DNA from: Theropithecus gelada
Taxonomy: Eukaryota > Chordata > Mammalia > Primates > Cercopithecidae
Assembly: GCF_003255815.1 (NCBI RefSeq)
Contig: NC_037673.1
Span: 10,867,006 to 10,931,005, forward strand
Length of the DNA stretch: 64,000 bases
Direction of reading: 5' to 3'
Below, in pieces: positions 1-11,874 of this stretch (position 1 is the first letter of the stretch; each line of letters begins with the position of its first letter). A program made the position numbers and the translations under genes. The notes below the pieces were generated by a model. The model was not told the DNA's origin and searched no databases. It saw nothing but the letters and a program-made list of their open reading frames with translations.

Positions 1-867
1 AGGCTCCAACCAAGGACAGGACCTGGCAGGGAGCCATGGCATTCTGCGGCAAATGTTAATCTGGGCACATAATTTTCCATTTTTACTAAGCCTGGCATCT
101 TTAGCCAGTGCAACATGTCTACTAAAACTGTGGCTGGCTCATGGTAGACCAAGGGCAAATCTTGTTAATGCCCTTTTACTCAACCACATTCCCTGTGCTA
201 AGTCCTTCCTGAGATCTGGCCACAGGACAGCCCAGGTGGATTGCTACAAATCCTGGGCCATTCCTCCCCAGAGGTTCCACTCCTGCCTCTTGTAGTTCCG
301 CAGCAGGTGGAAATGCAGTTCTGTTCTTGTAGTTCTCTGCAGGTAGAAATGTACGACGTTTGCACGATACTCAAAAGTGGACTGAAGCAGGGCTTCTTCC
401 CCCACCAGCTTACAAGAGGCATTTCCAGTGTTATCTGTTTCTGACATCTGACCCGGAGGGCAAAGCTGAGGCTGACATTGGATAAGCTCTGGCCTGGAAA
501 CTCAATGGCGTTTGCTGGGCTGGGTTTCCAAGCTGCTCTGGAGCAATGACTCCATTGTATTTTCAATTCCCCCTTTTAGAATGTCTATAATTGTTATCCT
601 ATGTCGTCCCATCACTGCATGTTGGGAGCAGAAATGTTGCTTCTTTATTTTCACAGGTTCACAGACGGAGAGAAGTTCTTCCCCAGGAGCTGTACTTAAC
701 AGATTACTCATCCAGTTCTGATTTGGATGATTCAGATTTTGGACTTTTGAGCTGAAGAGATTTAAGACTTTGAGTTGATGCTGTAGTGGGACGAAACCTT
801 TGGGGACTCTGGGATGGAATAAAAGTATGTGGGATGAATGTGACTCTTTGGAGGCCAGAGGGTGGAC
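1..867 (+). mobile_element. ERVL-MaLR internal fragment
   Basis: The part from about 500 to 867 resembles the non-coding 3' internal region of MaLR retrotransposons (a GACTTTTGAG / TTTGAGTTGATGCTGTA stretch, then a TGGGATGGAAT stretch) and leads directly into the LTR at 868. The first ~480 bp is probably the same element but is less certain. Open frames here are short and show no recognisable gag or pol. Confidence 0.55.
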
Positions 868-1449
868 TGTGGTAGGCCGGAGAACAGCCCCTCCAAGATG
901 TCTATAACTTAATCCTTGGAATCTGTGAACAGGTTACTTTAAGGGGGGGGGGGGAGACGTTGCAGATGGAATTAAGGTTACAAAGTTTAAAATAGGGAGA
1001 CTTTCCCTATTTTGTCCCTGGGAAATCTCCCTATTTTATTCTCTGCTTTCCCTGGCTGGGGTCAGAGAGGTGCAGCAGAAAGGATGACAGAGATCCCAAG
1101 AGGAAAGGTTCAGCTCCCAGCTGCTGGCTTCGACATATGGGGTAGCCACAGGCAAAGGGGAGAGAGAGACCACTAGGAGGGCAGCAGCTGAGGGCAGCTC
1201 TCAACTGGCCACCACCAAGCAAGTGGAGACCTCAGTCCCATGGCCATAAGGAACTGGATTCTGCCAACAACCTGCAGTAGCTTGGATTCTTCCCCAGAGC
1301 TGCTAGTAAGGAGGACGATTGTACCAGCACCTTGATTTTAAACCAGTGAGACCAGTGTCTGAAGTTCTGGGAAATGGCAGGATAATATATTTGTGTTGTT
1401 TTAAGTCATGGAATTTCTGGCAATTTGTTGCAGCAGCAATAGGAAACAC
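868..1449 (+). mobile_element. MLT1-class LTR (ERVL-MaLR)
   Basis: It begins TGTGGTAGGC immediately after the internal fragment and ends in the typical tail TTTGTTGCAGCAGCAATAGG. A run of 12 G at about 943-954 interrupts the early part. It appears to be the 3' LTR of the element at the left edge. Confidence 0.7.
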
Positions 1450-2330
1450 AGGGAGCCTGCAGCTCATTTTGCTCCAGGGTAAACAGATTTTTCTCAGCAC
1501 TGTCTCTGATGCCTCATGTCCCACTCCCTCCCAGGAAAACTGCTCAGCCTACAGTGGGCACATGCAAGTTTCAAGAAGAGATTTCTAGATAATCAAACAA
1601 CTGGATTGCTTAGATCAAGAACAAAATGCCATATACATATACACATGTGGAGGGGCGTGAGGTGGTGGCATAGAAAATACCTGCCCTCAATGCAGTAAGG
1701 CCAGGCCACTGTTCGATGGGACCCAGGGCACGCTGAGGCCCTCTGCATGGGCAACATTGATGTGATGTTGGGATGATGCACTTTTTGAGGCTGAATGACA
1801 TGCTTCAATATATTCTGCCCTATCTCTGATCTCATCAGCTACAAGAGTGCCACCAAATTTGCAGCCATCAGCTTGGTCCAGACTGCTCTTTTGCCTGGTT
1901 GGTATCTTCCACTTCTGCCAGAAGAGGCCCCTGAAAACTGGAGTCTTCAGAGCTTGCAGAGAACAGATAGTGCTACAATTGGCATTCTGTATCTGTCTAG
2001 GACATGAGGACACTGGATTATAAGACAGAGAACTGAGGCAGCTTCCTAGCCCCGTGGAAGTGAAGTCTGCAGTGTGGTCTTGTTATTTTTAATGAATTCC
2101 CAGAACATTATCTGAAGCACCAACCATAAGTACCAGGCAGTTAGGATTACCAGCATTAGGATTAGCCACACCTCTGTAAACTTTTATTGGCTGCAAATAA
2201 TGTAAGGCTGAATTTACTTGAAAAGCTCTTGAATTCTCTCTCTCCATATGTGTTTTGAAAGCTGGTCCCTCATCACAGCCACATCAGAATAATTTCCAAA
2301 AAAATAAGTTTCCCTAATTTTTTTTTAAAG
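1450..2330. other. Intronic sequence, no recognised feature
   Basis: Mixed-composition unique-looking DNA. I see no repeat family, splice-bounded exon or RNA gene here. Confidence 0.6.
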
Positions 2331-2382
2331 ATTAGCACGGTCTTGCTGTTCGAATTACTATGCACCTTACTGTCTTCTCCCA
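2331..2382 (+). repeat. Local 52-bp direct repeat, copy A
   Basis: This 52-bp block recurs at 5581-5632 in the same orientation with 48 of 52 matches by eye. The four differences are all C to T or G to A from this copy to the other, and three fall in CpG sites of this copy. The flanks do not match. Confidence 0.8.
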
Positions 2383-3733
2383 AGGAAGGCAATTTCTTTA
2401 TAAATCAGGACAATGATGGCTTGGTAATTGCTTTGCTGAGCTGCAGGGACAGAATGCTTCGGTGGCTAAAGACCAACTACCTACTGGGACTGGCCGCGAA
2501 CACTGCTGTTGTTCTGTACCCAAAGTGGTGCTTGCTAGGTTCATACCACACCCCCACCCCCGCCCATCCACCTATAAACATAAGCCATCAGAAAGGGATG
2601 GAGGGCTCCTCTTTTGGTGACGATTAAACACAGCACCGTTGTTAAGGCTGCCTGGATCTGTGCCTTCTGGAGTTAGCCATGCATCAGGGAACATTGTTGC
2701 AGAGAAGCCCAGAGCGGAACCAGAAATACCTGAATTAAAAGACACCCTCTTGCTGTCAAGTACTACCTAGGGTTTTAGCTACATGATTCCAATTAAAACT
2801 GATGGCCGCCACAGAGTTAACTGCTCTATGAAATGTCTGCTGAAAGTTTCCCATTGGGCTAAATTACAAGGAAATCTGAGGGAAGAAAAGCGTGGATGCT
2901 GTGTGGCTAAAACCATTAACTGTGAGCCTAATTGTGCGGGTGGCCCTTTGTGCTCCACAAACACTCACGTGCCGCTCACACTTGTTCTTTCCTAACTCAC
3001 AGTACTTGGGGAGTGAGCTGTACTTACCAGGCCTTGATTTTTTTATGACCGGACTACGTCTCAAGCTTGGAGTAATGCCATATGGTCCATCCCCTGGGTC
3101 AACGCCCGCCCTACTTGTATTCTACCAACTCCCATAATGTTTTATTCTGGCACATTCGTGGTAGGCTCAGAAATTCAGGGTGCACTATATATTGAAAGCC
3201 TCCCATATCTAACTTTCATTCTGGCACCTTGACTTCCCATCAAGGGGGCCTCTGTTAAGTCCACCCACCACACACCATTGCAGCAAGCATTTCCATGCTT
3301 GCTAAATGATTTGCCAGCCATGGCCAGTTGCAAACACAGCGAAAAGAAAATGTCATGGGTCAAAACACAAATTAGATTAACAAATGAATACTAGCTAGTT
3401 GTTTTCTTCTTTCTTCGTTAAACCGAATTACTTATGGTCAACCAGGTGTGACTTATATGACAAGTCACAAAACCTAAGTCTTAAAATATATATAATAAAT
3501 GAATATGCTAGGAAACACTGCGGAAGAGAGATGCAATATTCACTTCACCAAGCGGGTGGCTTCCAGGAAAATGAACACCATGTGACTAAATAAATAATCG
3601 GCAATACCAATGTGATCCAATTCCTTGCATTCTGAGTCCCCTATCTTCCAGGAAGCAGGGGAACAGAACTTGACTAATAAGGGATTATAGATTATTGGCT
3701 ACCTGCCTTTTTAAATGTCAGATTGTGGGCTTT
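2383..3733. other. Intronic sequence, no recognised feature
   Basis: Unique-looking DNA with a C-rich patch near 2550. No exon, RNA gene or repeat family is recognised. Confidence 0.6.
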
Positions 3734-3884
3734 AAGATTTTCAAGATTGATGTAAATGACGAGTTGATGGGTGCAGCACACCAACATGGCACAAGTATAC
3801 ATATGTAACAAACCTGCACGTTATGCACATGTACCCTACAACTTAAAGTATAATAATAATAAATAAATTTAAAAAAAAAGAAGC

Positions 3885-3926
<42 letters not shown>

Positions 3927-4122
3927 GAATGATCTGTTAGATTCATACATGAGATTCATGTATAAATAGGAGAGAGAAGACTGAACTATTGTTAATGTCT
4001 ATTCTGACAATATGATCCTTTAACTGTGTTGAGTACACCTACTTTCAAATGATACTCAAATAAATGATTGAAACGTTAAAACAAAACAAAACAAAACAAA
4101 ACAAAAAAAGATTTTCAAGATT
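3734..4122 (+). mobile_element. L1 insertion with 3' transduction, flanked by 15-bp TSD
   Basis: Perfect target-site duplications AAGATTTTCAAGATT lie at 3734-3748 and 4108-4122. Inside, in order: the last ~125 bp of an L1PA-class 3' end (to about 3877), its A-rich tail now carrying a CA microsatellite, about 150 bp of non-L1 sequence (3925-4077), an AATAAA signal at 4059-4064, and a second A-rich tail (AAAAC repeats, 4078-4107). This is the hallmark of L1 read-through transcription and retrotransposition. Confidence 0.88.
3888..3924. repeat. (CA)n microsatellite, about 18 units
   Basis: An uninterrupted CA run lies directly after the first A-tail of the L1 insertion, a usual place for microsatellites to arise. 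Confidence 0.95.
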
Positions 4123-4673
4123 TGGCATTATGTCCTGGATGATTAACAGCTACTATTAAAACAACCTTTCCAACTTTCATTTCAATTCATTCCCTAATTC
4201 CGCATATGCAGGCATGCAATCTTTCGGTTTATTTACTTGCAGGATATTTTAACAAATCATACTTCAAAGACTTATTAAAGCCGAGAATCCATGTGATTTT
4301 TATAAGCTCACTTATCTAGATGGTAAGTTTTCCTTGAGGTCTATTTCTTGTTTTTGTGATTGCTTTGATCACTGACTGATAGCTTATTGAATACCAATAA
4401 CCATCATCAAAACACTGACAGAGGCAAAGAACTGCATATACTGTCACATACTCTTGGGTCTTAACCCTTTGTTTTGTGCAATTCTCCACCCCTTTAAAAT
4501 ATTGTTTTATTCTGGGAAGCCACCCCATTATTTCTGTAAGCTGACTGCTCACTGTGGGGCTAAATAATTGGAAGACAGAGTCACTCAGTAGGGAAGGAAG
4601 GGCAGAAGCCCCTGTTATTCTGCGGGGTCCAGGCCTGCCGCCTGCGGGTATCTAGCCCTCTTTGCTTTTTATG
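4123..4673. other. Intronic sequence, no recognised feature
   Basis: AT-rich unique-looking DNA without a recognisable gene or repeat family. Confidence 0.6.
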
Positions 4674-4678
4674 GTCTT

Positions 4679-5041
4679 TGTTATGGACTGAATGTTTGTG
4701 TCCTCCAACAAGTTCATATGTTGAAATTCTAACCCCCAGGTCACAGTGTTAGTGAGGACTTTGGGAGATGATTAGATCATAAGGATGAGTGCCTTCACGA
4801 ATGAAATCAATGCCCTTATAAAAGGGGACTCTGAGAGCTCTTTGCCCTCTTTCTGCCATGTGAAGACACAGGAGTTGGCTGTCTGCAACCCAGGAGAGAG
4901 TCCTCACTGGAACCCAACTAACTGTGAGGGCCCCCTGATCTCAGACTTCCAGCCCCCCAAACTGTGAGAAATACATTTCTGCTGTTTGTAAGCTATCTTG
5001 TCTCTTGTATTTCATTATGGCAGTCCAAACTGACTAAGACA
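4679..5041 (+). mobile_element. Solo MaLR-class LTR with 5-bp TSD
   Basis: The LTR starts TGTTATGGACTGAATG and ends CTGACTAAGACA. It is flanked by GTCTT at 4674-4678 and 5042-5046. It contains the usual LTR body (CCTTATAAAAGGGG, ACTTCCAGCC, AACTGTGAGAAATA). No internal region is attached, so it is a recombined solo LTR. Confidence 0.85.
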
Positions 5042-5046
5042 GTCTT

Positions 5047-5580
5047 CTTACATATTTTCCCTGGAAACCAACTCCTGAATTTGTGGCAAAAATGCTAATA
5101 GAAACATTCCTTGGATCAAAATAGCTTAATCCGCATGTTTAAATTGGAAGGAAGTGATTGAAAATAAAAACCACCTTTCCTATAACCTCTTAGAAATGTG
5201 CCCATCTCTGCTAATTGCTATCTCATAAATTGAGAAGTTTTGACAACTCATTTAGTGGTTTTTTGCTTGAGGCAAAGAACATGACAAATGTTAGAAAATC
5301 CGGACTCCAGTTAACTTGACCAGATATTACTGTATAGCTCTAGCTAGGTGAATACTGTATTAAAAACAAACCAAGTTTTTGGCTAATGGTTACTTAAGAC
5401 TGCCAAGAATTCTAAGGACCACTCTCCTTGTTTCAGAATGAGAATATCTCATATGGAGGTGATGGGAGATGGGGAGAAGAAAGATTGTAAGAACACATAT
5501 ATATTCCATATAAGAAAAAATATACAGAAAACAGTAAAATTTAAGATTATTTAGCTGTTTTTATTTCCTGAAAGGGAAAT
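5047..5580. other. Intronic sequence, no recognised feature
   Basis: AT-rich unique-looking DNA. Confidence 0.6.
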
Positions 5581-5632
5581 ATTAGCATAGTCTTGCTGTT
5601 CAAATTACTATGCACCTTACTGTCTTCTTCCA
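5581..5632 (+). repeat. Local 52-bp direct repeat, copy B
   Basis: Second copy of the block at 2331-2382, about 3.25 kb away. It carries T or A at the four differing positions, as expected if CpG sites had decayed. Confidence 0.8.
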
Positions 5633-5693
5633 GTAATTAGTAATTTAATCTTAATTACTAAAATATATTCTGAAATTTCTTTTTTCTTTCTTT

Positions 5694-5994
5694 CTTTTTT
5701 TTTTTTTTTTTGAGATGGAGTTTTGCTCTTGTTGCCCAGGCTGGAGTACAATGGCACAATCTTGGCTCACCACAACTTCTGCCTCTCAGGTTCAAGCAAT
5801 TCTCCCGCCTCAGCCTCCCGAGTAGCTGGGATTACAGGCGTGCACCACCACACCTAGCTAATTTTGTATTCTTAGTAGAGATAAGGTTTCTCCATGTTGG
5901 TCAGGCTGGTCTCAAACTCCCAACCTCAGGTGATCCACCTGCCTTGGCCTCCCAAAGTGTTGGGATTACAGGCATAAGCCACCACGCCTGGTCT
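5694..5994 (-). mobile_element. AluS, full length
   Basis: A poly-T lead (poly-A of the element) is followed by GAGATGGAGTTTTGCTC and the complete two-arm Alu in reverse orientation, ending CACGCCTGG. Imperfect duplications around TATTCTGAAATTTCT / TATTCTTAAATTTCT flank it. Confidence 0.95.
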
Positions 5995-6242
5995 ATTCTT
6001 AAATTTCTGAAAGAAATTTCTGGAAGGCTTATTAAAAGAAAGCAGGAATTATTTCTGTAAAGAGAAGTATCAATGAGGTCTTGCAAGTTTATGCATAGGT
6101 CTTAATCACTAGTTAGGAATAATGTTGGAAAACGCAGTAACAGAGCAGCTCGAAGATTCTGCATTTTAAAAGCAAGGCTGCCATAGCACCGATATAGTCT
6201 GTTTGCTTCCATTATTGTCATGACTGCACTTTTCCCCTTAAC

Positions 6243-6863
6243 TGCGGTAGGGAGAATTCTAAAGACATCCCTCCAAGATTCCTACCCTTTGGTCGCTCAA
6301 CCAAATACTAACTGGGGAAAGGGCTTTGCAGGTGGAATCAAGGTTGCTAATCAGCTGACCTTAGGACAGGGAAATGACCCTGGATTATCCTGCTGGGCTC
6401 AATGTAATCACAGGAACCCTTCAAAGCAGAAGAGGAAGGCAGAAGGGTCAGACTGAGAGATGTGGCTGAGGAGGGAGCAGGAGAAAGGGAGAAAGATAAA
6501 GGTAAGGGGCCTACTCTAGTGGCTTTGAGGATGAAGGAAGGGAGCAATGAGCCAGGGAATATCATGGCCTCTAGAACTGAGAACAACTCCTGGTTGACAC
6601 CCCACAAGTAAATGCAGCCCTTAGTCTACTGCCTGGGTTTGAATATAGCCGGCAACCTGAATGATCCTGGATATAGGCTCTTCTGAAAGTTTTGCAAAAA
6701 CAGCCCAATGGCCAACACCTTGATTTCAGACTTGAGAGGCTCCAAACAGAGAAACCAGCCAAGACCCCTGCAATTCTAGGGTACAGGACTCTGCAGTAAT
6801 CAATTAGTAATGTTCTCAGCCATTACGTTTATGGTAATTTGTTAGGGTGGCAATGGAAAACTA
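6243..6863 (+). mobile_element. MLT1-class LTR, old
   Basis: Contains the characteristic order GGTGGAATCAAGGTTGCTAA, AATCAGCTGACCTTA, CTGGATTATCCTG, CAATGTAATCAC, then ACACCTTGATTTCAGACTT and a GGTAATTTGTTAGGGTGGCAA tail. It is diverged, consistent with an old MaLR LTR. Confidence 0.78.
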
Positions 6864-8291
6864 CTATTTTCACATAAGATAAAACAAAAAGAAACTCACC
6901 GTAATAATTTTCACAAATGTTCATTTTAACATTTCTGCTAACTTATTTCAAAAGTTTTAGATAAACATTGTGTCTTCAGACGGCGGCATTTCACATGCTT
7001 TGAATGACAAGACGAGATGTAGTCATTAAGATTTTCAGATGCCTCTTGTTGCAGGAAGAACAGTAAGCTAAATGAGTTTCTCACCAACTCTAGGTAGCAC
7101 CTAAGAGTGACTTTTCTTGCTTTACTACTACCAGATGGCTTGCACGCAATATGAGTGTAGGATAATGGCACCACTGGGTGCGCAATTTCCTTTTACTGCT
7201 TTAGTTGTGAAAGGAGTAATGTTTCAAAAATCCAAGAATTATAAAGCTGCACAAAAAGGTCAAATAGCAATGACACTTTGAGGAGCTACAGAGCATCATT
7301 AAAAACAGGTCACAAGTTGGCCATGAAGAGTTTAGTTCCATTGTCTATCTTCACTGCACTAAGTGCTGCAATCAAAGGACTTTTAATCTTTTACAGTACA
7401 TGTGTCAGTCTTTTGCTTTCGAGCAAGCGTTAAGGTCTGATTTAAAAATTGTGCACTCAACCAGCTTGGTGGCCACCCTGAGAATAACTAGAAAACAAAA
7501 GAGAAGGCTTGTGCCCTCCACCATCAGCCCAGGGCACATTTGTCATTCAGGTTTTACTGCTTTTCATAAATAATAATGGTTCTTAGAACTCTGGCACAAA
7601 CTATATAAAATGACTTCATGGGAGAAAATGTCAAGGCAACAATACTCCATAGAAATAATCTGGAAAACAGAATCTAGAAACTCAAGGTTTTTCTAAAGTT
7701 CATCTTAATAAAATTACTCTTATTATCCATCATTTTATATATGCTGAAATGAAAAGGTTTTAGAGATCTGTCAATCAGTAAAGAAAAAAGTTACAGAAAA
7801 AACAGAGTGGATTCAACTTTTGACAAAATAGATGCAGAGAGAGGATCCTTCTATATCATACAAATGTACATCGGTAGATTCAGTGATTGAATGACTTCAT
7901 TTAACCCAATAATTTGCTAAAATTCTCTAAGACATACACGGTATTATTTTAATTTGAATCACAAGTACTCATCATGGAATATTTTTACAGACTATGTTGA
8001 AAATCAAATACATAGTGTTAGGTGATTCCAGCTCCAAAGAAAATTAGGATCACTGAAGTCTCTAAGTAGTCATTTCCCACCTTTATTTTCCACACGGACA
8101 CACCTCAAAGATAGTGTGCCCATGACTGACACTATCCTACGTGCACTGGCCCCTCACCATGCAGCGAGATGCAGTGGGCTGTGGGTTACATGAAGTTGCA
8201 AACAAGCCAGCCACAACTTTGCCCCTGCTCTCCATCTGGTCCATATCATGGTGGTAGGTGGAGATATCCACTTCTAAATTAGTGTTGGCTA
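6864..8291. other. Intronic sequence, no recognised feature
   Basis: About 1.4 kb of AT-rich unique-looking DNA, one of the longer repeat-free stretches left of the exon. I see no splice-bounded open frame. Conservation cannot be judged from one sequence. Confidence 0.55.
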
Positions 8292-8615
8292 TGGCTATCA
8301 TCTGAATATTTGTGTCCCTCCCAAAATTTATATGTTGAAACCTAACCCCCAAGGTGATAGTATTAAGAAGTGAGACACTCATGAATAGGATAAGTGGCCT
8401 TATAAAAGACGCCTGAGGGAGTTTGTTAGCCTCTTCCACCATCTGAGGATGCAGGAAGTTATCATCTTTGAAGCAGAGAGCAGCCCTCAGCAGACCGTGA
8501 AGCTGCTGATGCCTTGATCTTGGACTTCCCAGCCTCTAGAACTGTGAGCAATACATTTCTGTTGTTTGTAAATTACCTGGTCTGAGGTGTTGTGTTACTG
8601 AAGACTGAACAGACA
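8292..8615 (+). mobile_element. MLT1-class LTR
   Basis: Starts TGGCTATCATCTGAATATTTG and runs through GCAGAGAGCAGCCCTCA, CTTGATCTTGGACTTCC and AACTGTGAGCAATACATTTC to a CAGACA end. No clear 5-bp duplication remains. Confidence 0.82.
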
Positions 8616-9139
8616 GAGATTGCCAGCCTTTTTTGCTTGCTTGTTTGTTTTTTAGTTCTGAATTTTCTTCATCTTAGAGGTCATGAATTAAATTAGTGAT
8701 GAATAAAATAGAAATGATAAGAGTGAAAAAGGACTTTATAAAGTATATTTGTTGCCACAGTGACCAAGAGATGCAAAAGAAGATAAAATGAAAAAGGCAA
8801 GAAGGAAAAAAGGAGATAAAAATGATGTGGGGAAAAAGAACAACGGTGCTAACTGGGGCCTATTTTGAGGGTTTTCTTAATGGTTATGTTGTTATGCACC
8901 AACAGTGCTACGCTTGCTGGATAGATATGTGTGTCACTCATCTGTGACTCTCCTCTTTCCCACACCTACATTCAATCAGGCAGCACATCAAGTCAGTTCC
9001 AACTTCAAAGCATTTCCAGAAGCGTTCTCCATGGCCATCACCTGTCTCTTATATGTTCTCTCTGCTTCTGTCCTCATCTTCTCTACCTTCTAGGGAAGTC
9101 TGATGTAGTGGCTGCAGTGATTCTTCAAAAATATATATC
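8616..9139. other. Intronic sequence, no recognised feature
   Basis: Purine-rich patches (8750-8840) and unique-looking DNA; nothing identified. Confidence 0.55.
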
Positions 9140-9475
9140 GCAGCACAAGTCTTCCACTCCAGGGTCATTTCACTGAGTCAAACTCAAAGGCACATGCCTG
9201 AATACTCACTCCTCTTCTAACTCCTACTTATCATTCAAATCTTTTCCTTAGGAGGGTTTTCCCCGATCCCCTGACCAGGCTAAATTCATTGGTTCTATGC
9301 TCATTCAAGGCTCCCTTTCAGAATTCCCACCCCACTGATGTTACTTGCTTACTGCCTCCTTCCTGCAAAGCCCATGAAAATAGGACCTGTACCTTTCTTG
9401 TCACTTATATGTCACCAGCAGCTAGCACAGTGCCTGGCATCAAGTAGGCACGCAATAAATAGTTGTTGAATTGAA
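9140..9475 (+). mobile_element. L2 LINE, 3' end
   Basis: Shows the L2 tail order: an AGGAGGGTTTTCCCCGATCCC block, then CAGCAGCTAGCACAGTGCCT followed by GGCACGCAATAAATAGTTGT near the 3' end. Confidence 0.85.
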
Positions 9476-10198
9476 AAGACTTACTAATGTATCTCTAATC
9501 AAATTCCATAAATAATACACTTATTCCAGATTGGTCTGGAGGAGCTGAATGAAAGAAAAGCCATATGAGGAATTAATCCATTCATTAGTTCATTTCTCAT
9601 TTATTAATATAAGTTATCTCAATTTTATTGGGAGCATGTTGATCTAAAGGCAGGAACTTTATTAATTTTCCTATTCAGAATCCAGAAATTTGATTTTTTT
9701 CAGGCCACTTTAGTGTATCTAGTCATCTAGAGTTAATTATGATTTGGAAAATACTATAAATAGTATATACACCCCAAGTGTCCAGGAATTTCCTTGTTTT
9801 TCCTTGCTTGTTATATTCAAGAACAAGGTTAATCCTCATAAACTTAATAGGGTAATACTCTAAGCCTTGGTTTACTATTTCCACGTAGTTGTAGATAAGC
9901 TCCTGCAAAATAACTTGGGAAGAAGACAAGTAGTAGCAGGTCTAAGTTGGGTGTGGGGACGAAGAATGCTTTTGTTATGGAAAGCAGGTGACTGATGACT
10001 GCCAGGTCTTCTTGCAAACATGCAAAACACAGACCTCCTAGCAAACAAAACAATAATATTTACTAGCAGGTGAATCCTTATTTATATGGAATGTTTTCTT
10101 TAGAATATTCCTGATGTCTAGGATTGCTCATGGGAAATATCTAAGTTAGGTATCTATCTGGATATGAAATTGGAGGTATTTAATGACCAAAATGACCC
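9476..10198. other. Intronic sequence, no recognised feature
   Basis: AT-rich unique-looking DNA. Confidence 0.55.
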
Positions 10199-10770
10199 TG
10201 TATTAGCTTTTTGTTACTGCCATAAGTTGCCTCAAATTTAGCAGATTAAAATAACATACATTTTTTACCTCACCGTTATCTCTTATTACAGGTTGAAAGA
10301 CCAGTATGGGTCTCCAGAACTAACATCAAGGTATCAGCAGGGCTGCATTACTTTTTGGAGGTGCTAGGGGAAAATCTGTTTCCTTGCTTATTCAGCTTAC
10401 TTGTAGAATTGAGTTCATTATGGTTATAGGACTGAAGCCCCTGTTTCCTTACTGGTTATCAGCTGAGGTTCTTTCCCAGCTTCTAGCAACTGTGCGTATT
10501 TCTTGGCGTGTGGCCTCCTTTCTTCATCTTCAGAGCCAGCCATGATCTTTCATTCTGCTGCATCTCCCTGACTCCAGCCAAAGAACATTCTCTGCTTTTA
10601 AGGGCTCATGTGATCAGATTGAGCCCACCAGGAAAATCACAACACTCTCCCCATCTCATGGTTCTCAACCCTATTCACGTCTGCAAAGTGTCTTTTGCCA
10701 GGTAACAGTCTCAGGTTGCTGGGATTAGGATGTAGACATCTTTGGGGGCCACTATTCTGCCATTCCCAGA
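10199..10770 (-). mobile_element. MLT1-class LTR, reverse orientation
   Basis: Begins TGTATTAGCTTTTTGTTACTGC (inverse of the LTR end) and reaches CACTATTCTGCCATTCC-like sequence at its far side; the body includes AGATTAAAATAACA and ACATCAAGGTATCAGCAGGG. Diverged. Confidence 0.75.
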
Positions 10771-11334
10771 CTCCCTATTGGTAAGTGTTGCAAATGCACA
10801 CCATTCTGTGAGGACACATGTTAAACTGGGTCAGTGCATGTCCTGACACAGCAGGAAGGACCTGGTAGTGGCACTGGTGGTGCCATCCCCTCCCTGCCCA
10901 ACCTGTGCCCTATGGTTACCTGCAACCCTGATATTTTTAGAAAAGCTTGATACTTTGTAGGGTCTATGATTGGTGTGAGTTCGGCTCAATATTTTAAACC
11001 TTGTGACGTCACACAAATTTAATGGGTGGTCCAGATTCTGTTCTATTTGTAGCTACTAATTAATTATTTTTCCTAGAAACGTTAGCTTTTCTAGGAGCTA
11101 CACAACAGGACCAAGGTTGGTGTCTTGGCTTATAATTTAGGTCATGAGAGCTCTGCTCTGAACATGTCTCTGGTGGGGAGTGAATGAAGTGGTACTGCTG
11201 CATTGATTAGTCACGAGGGGTTTCCTTCCTGCATGTCCATGCAGAACTAAAGCATTGGAATCATCTCCCCAAGAAGCTGGCGTTGAGTGTCTTCAGAGGA
11301 GTCACAAAGTAAAAGGCAACTTTTTAAAATTTAA
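10771..11334. other. Intronic sequence, no recognised feature
   Basis: Unique-looking DNA; no gene or repeat family recognised. Confidence 0.55.
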
Positions 11335-11612
11335 ATTTTATTTTTATTATTTTTGAGGCTGGAGTAAAATGGCACGATCTTGGCTCACTGCAACCTCTAC
11401 CTCCGGGGTTCAAGTGATTCTCGTGCTTCAGCCTCCTGAGAAGCTGGGATTACAGCTGCACACCACCATGCCAGGCTAATTTTAGTATTTTCAGTAGAGA
11501 CAGTGTTTTGCCATGTTGCCCAGGCTGGTCTCGAACTCCTGGCCTCAAGTGATTGGCTCACCTCAGCCTCCGAAAATGCTGGGGTGACAGGCATGAGTGA
11601 CCACACCCGGCC
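11335..11612 (-). mobile_element. Alu, older, with internal deletion near the 3' end
   Basis: Reverse-orientation Alu from GGCTGGAGTAAAATGGCACG to CACACCCGGCC. The segment that normally precedes it (GACAGAGTCTCGCTCTGTC) is missing, leaving only an AT-rich lead. Confidence 0.88.
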
Positions 11613-11706
11613 AGAAACCATTTTTGATCTGGAAACCATAACTACCAAAAGAGGGGAAAAGCATCTTGTTACCCAAAGAGGCTGTAAGCATCCCAGCATA
11701 CCGCGT

Positions 11707-11874
11707 GTTAGAGTTCAGTGCTGTGTGAAACACGCTGACAGTGGCTGCATTTCATCTCACGCTTGTTTTCTCACACCTAGAACTGGACCAGTTAGAGTTC
11801 AGTGCTGTGTGAAACACGCTGACAGTGGCTGCATTTCATCTCACGCTTATTTTCTCACACCTAGAACTGGACTA
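11707..11874 (+). repeat. 84-bp tandem duplication, two copies
   Basis: Units 11707-11790 and 11791-11874 both start GTTAGAGTTCAGTGCTGTGT and differ at 2 of 84 positions (G/A and C/T). Being a multiple of three, it shows up as a 28-residue internal repeat in a spurious plus-strand frame that also runs through the neighbouring Alu. Confidence 0.97.

Noticed and set aside
198..566. 122-codon minus-strand open frame at the left edge
   Set aside because: It lies in the MaLR internal-like region, on the antisense strand, with no recognisable gene product.
943..954. G12 run as a G-quadruplex
   Set aside because: A single homopolymer run without further G-tracts nearby; more likely slippage within an old LTR.
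5710..6060. Open frames inside Alus here and at 22.9, 25.3, 34.0, 51.1 and 55.6 kb
   Set aside because: These are the usual translations of Alu arms and do not indicate genes.
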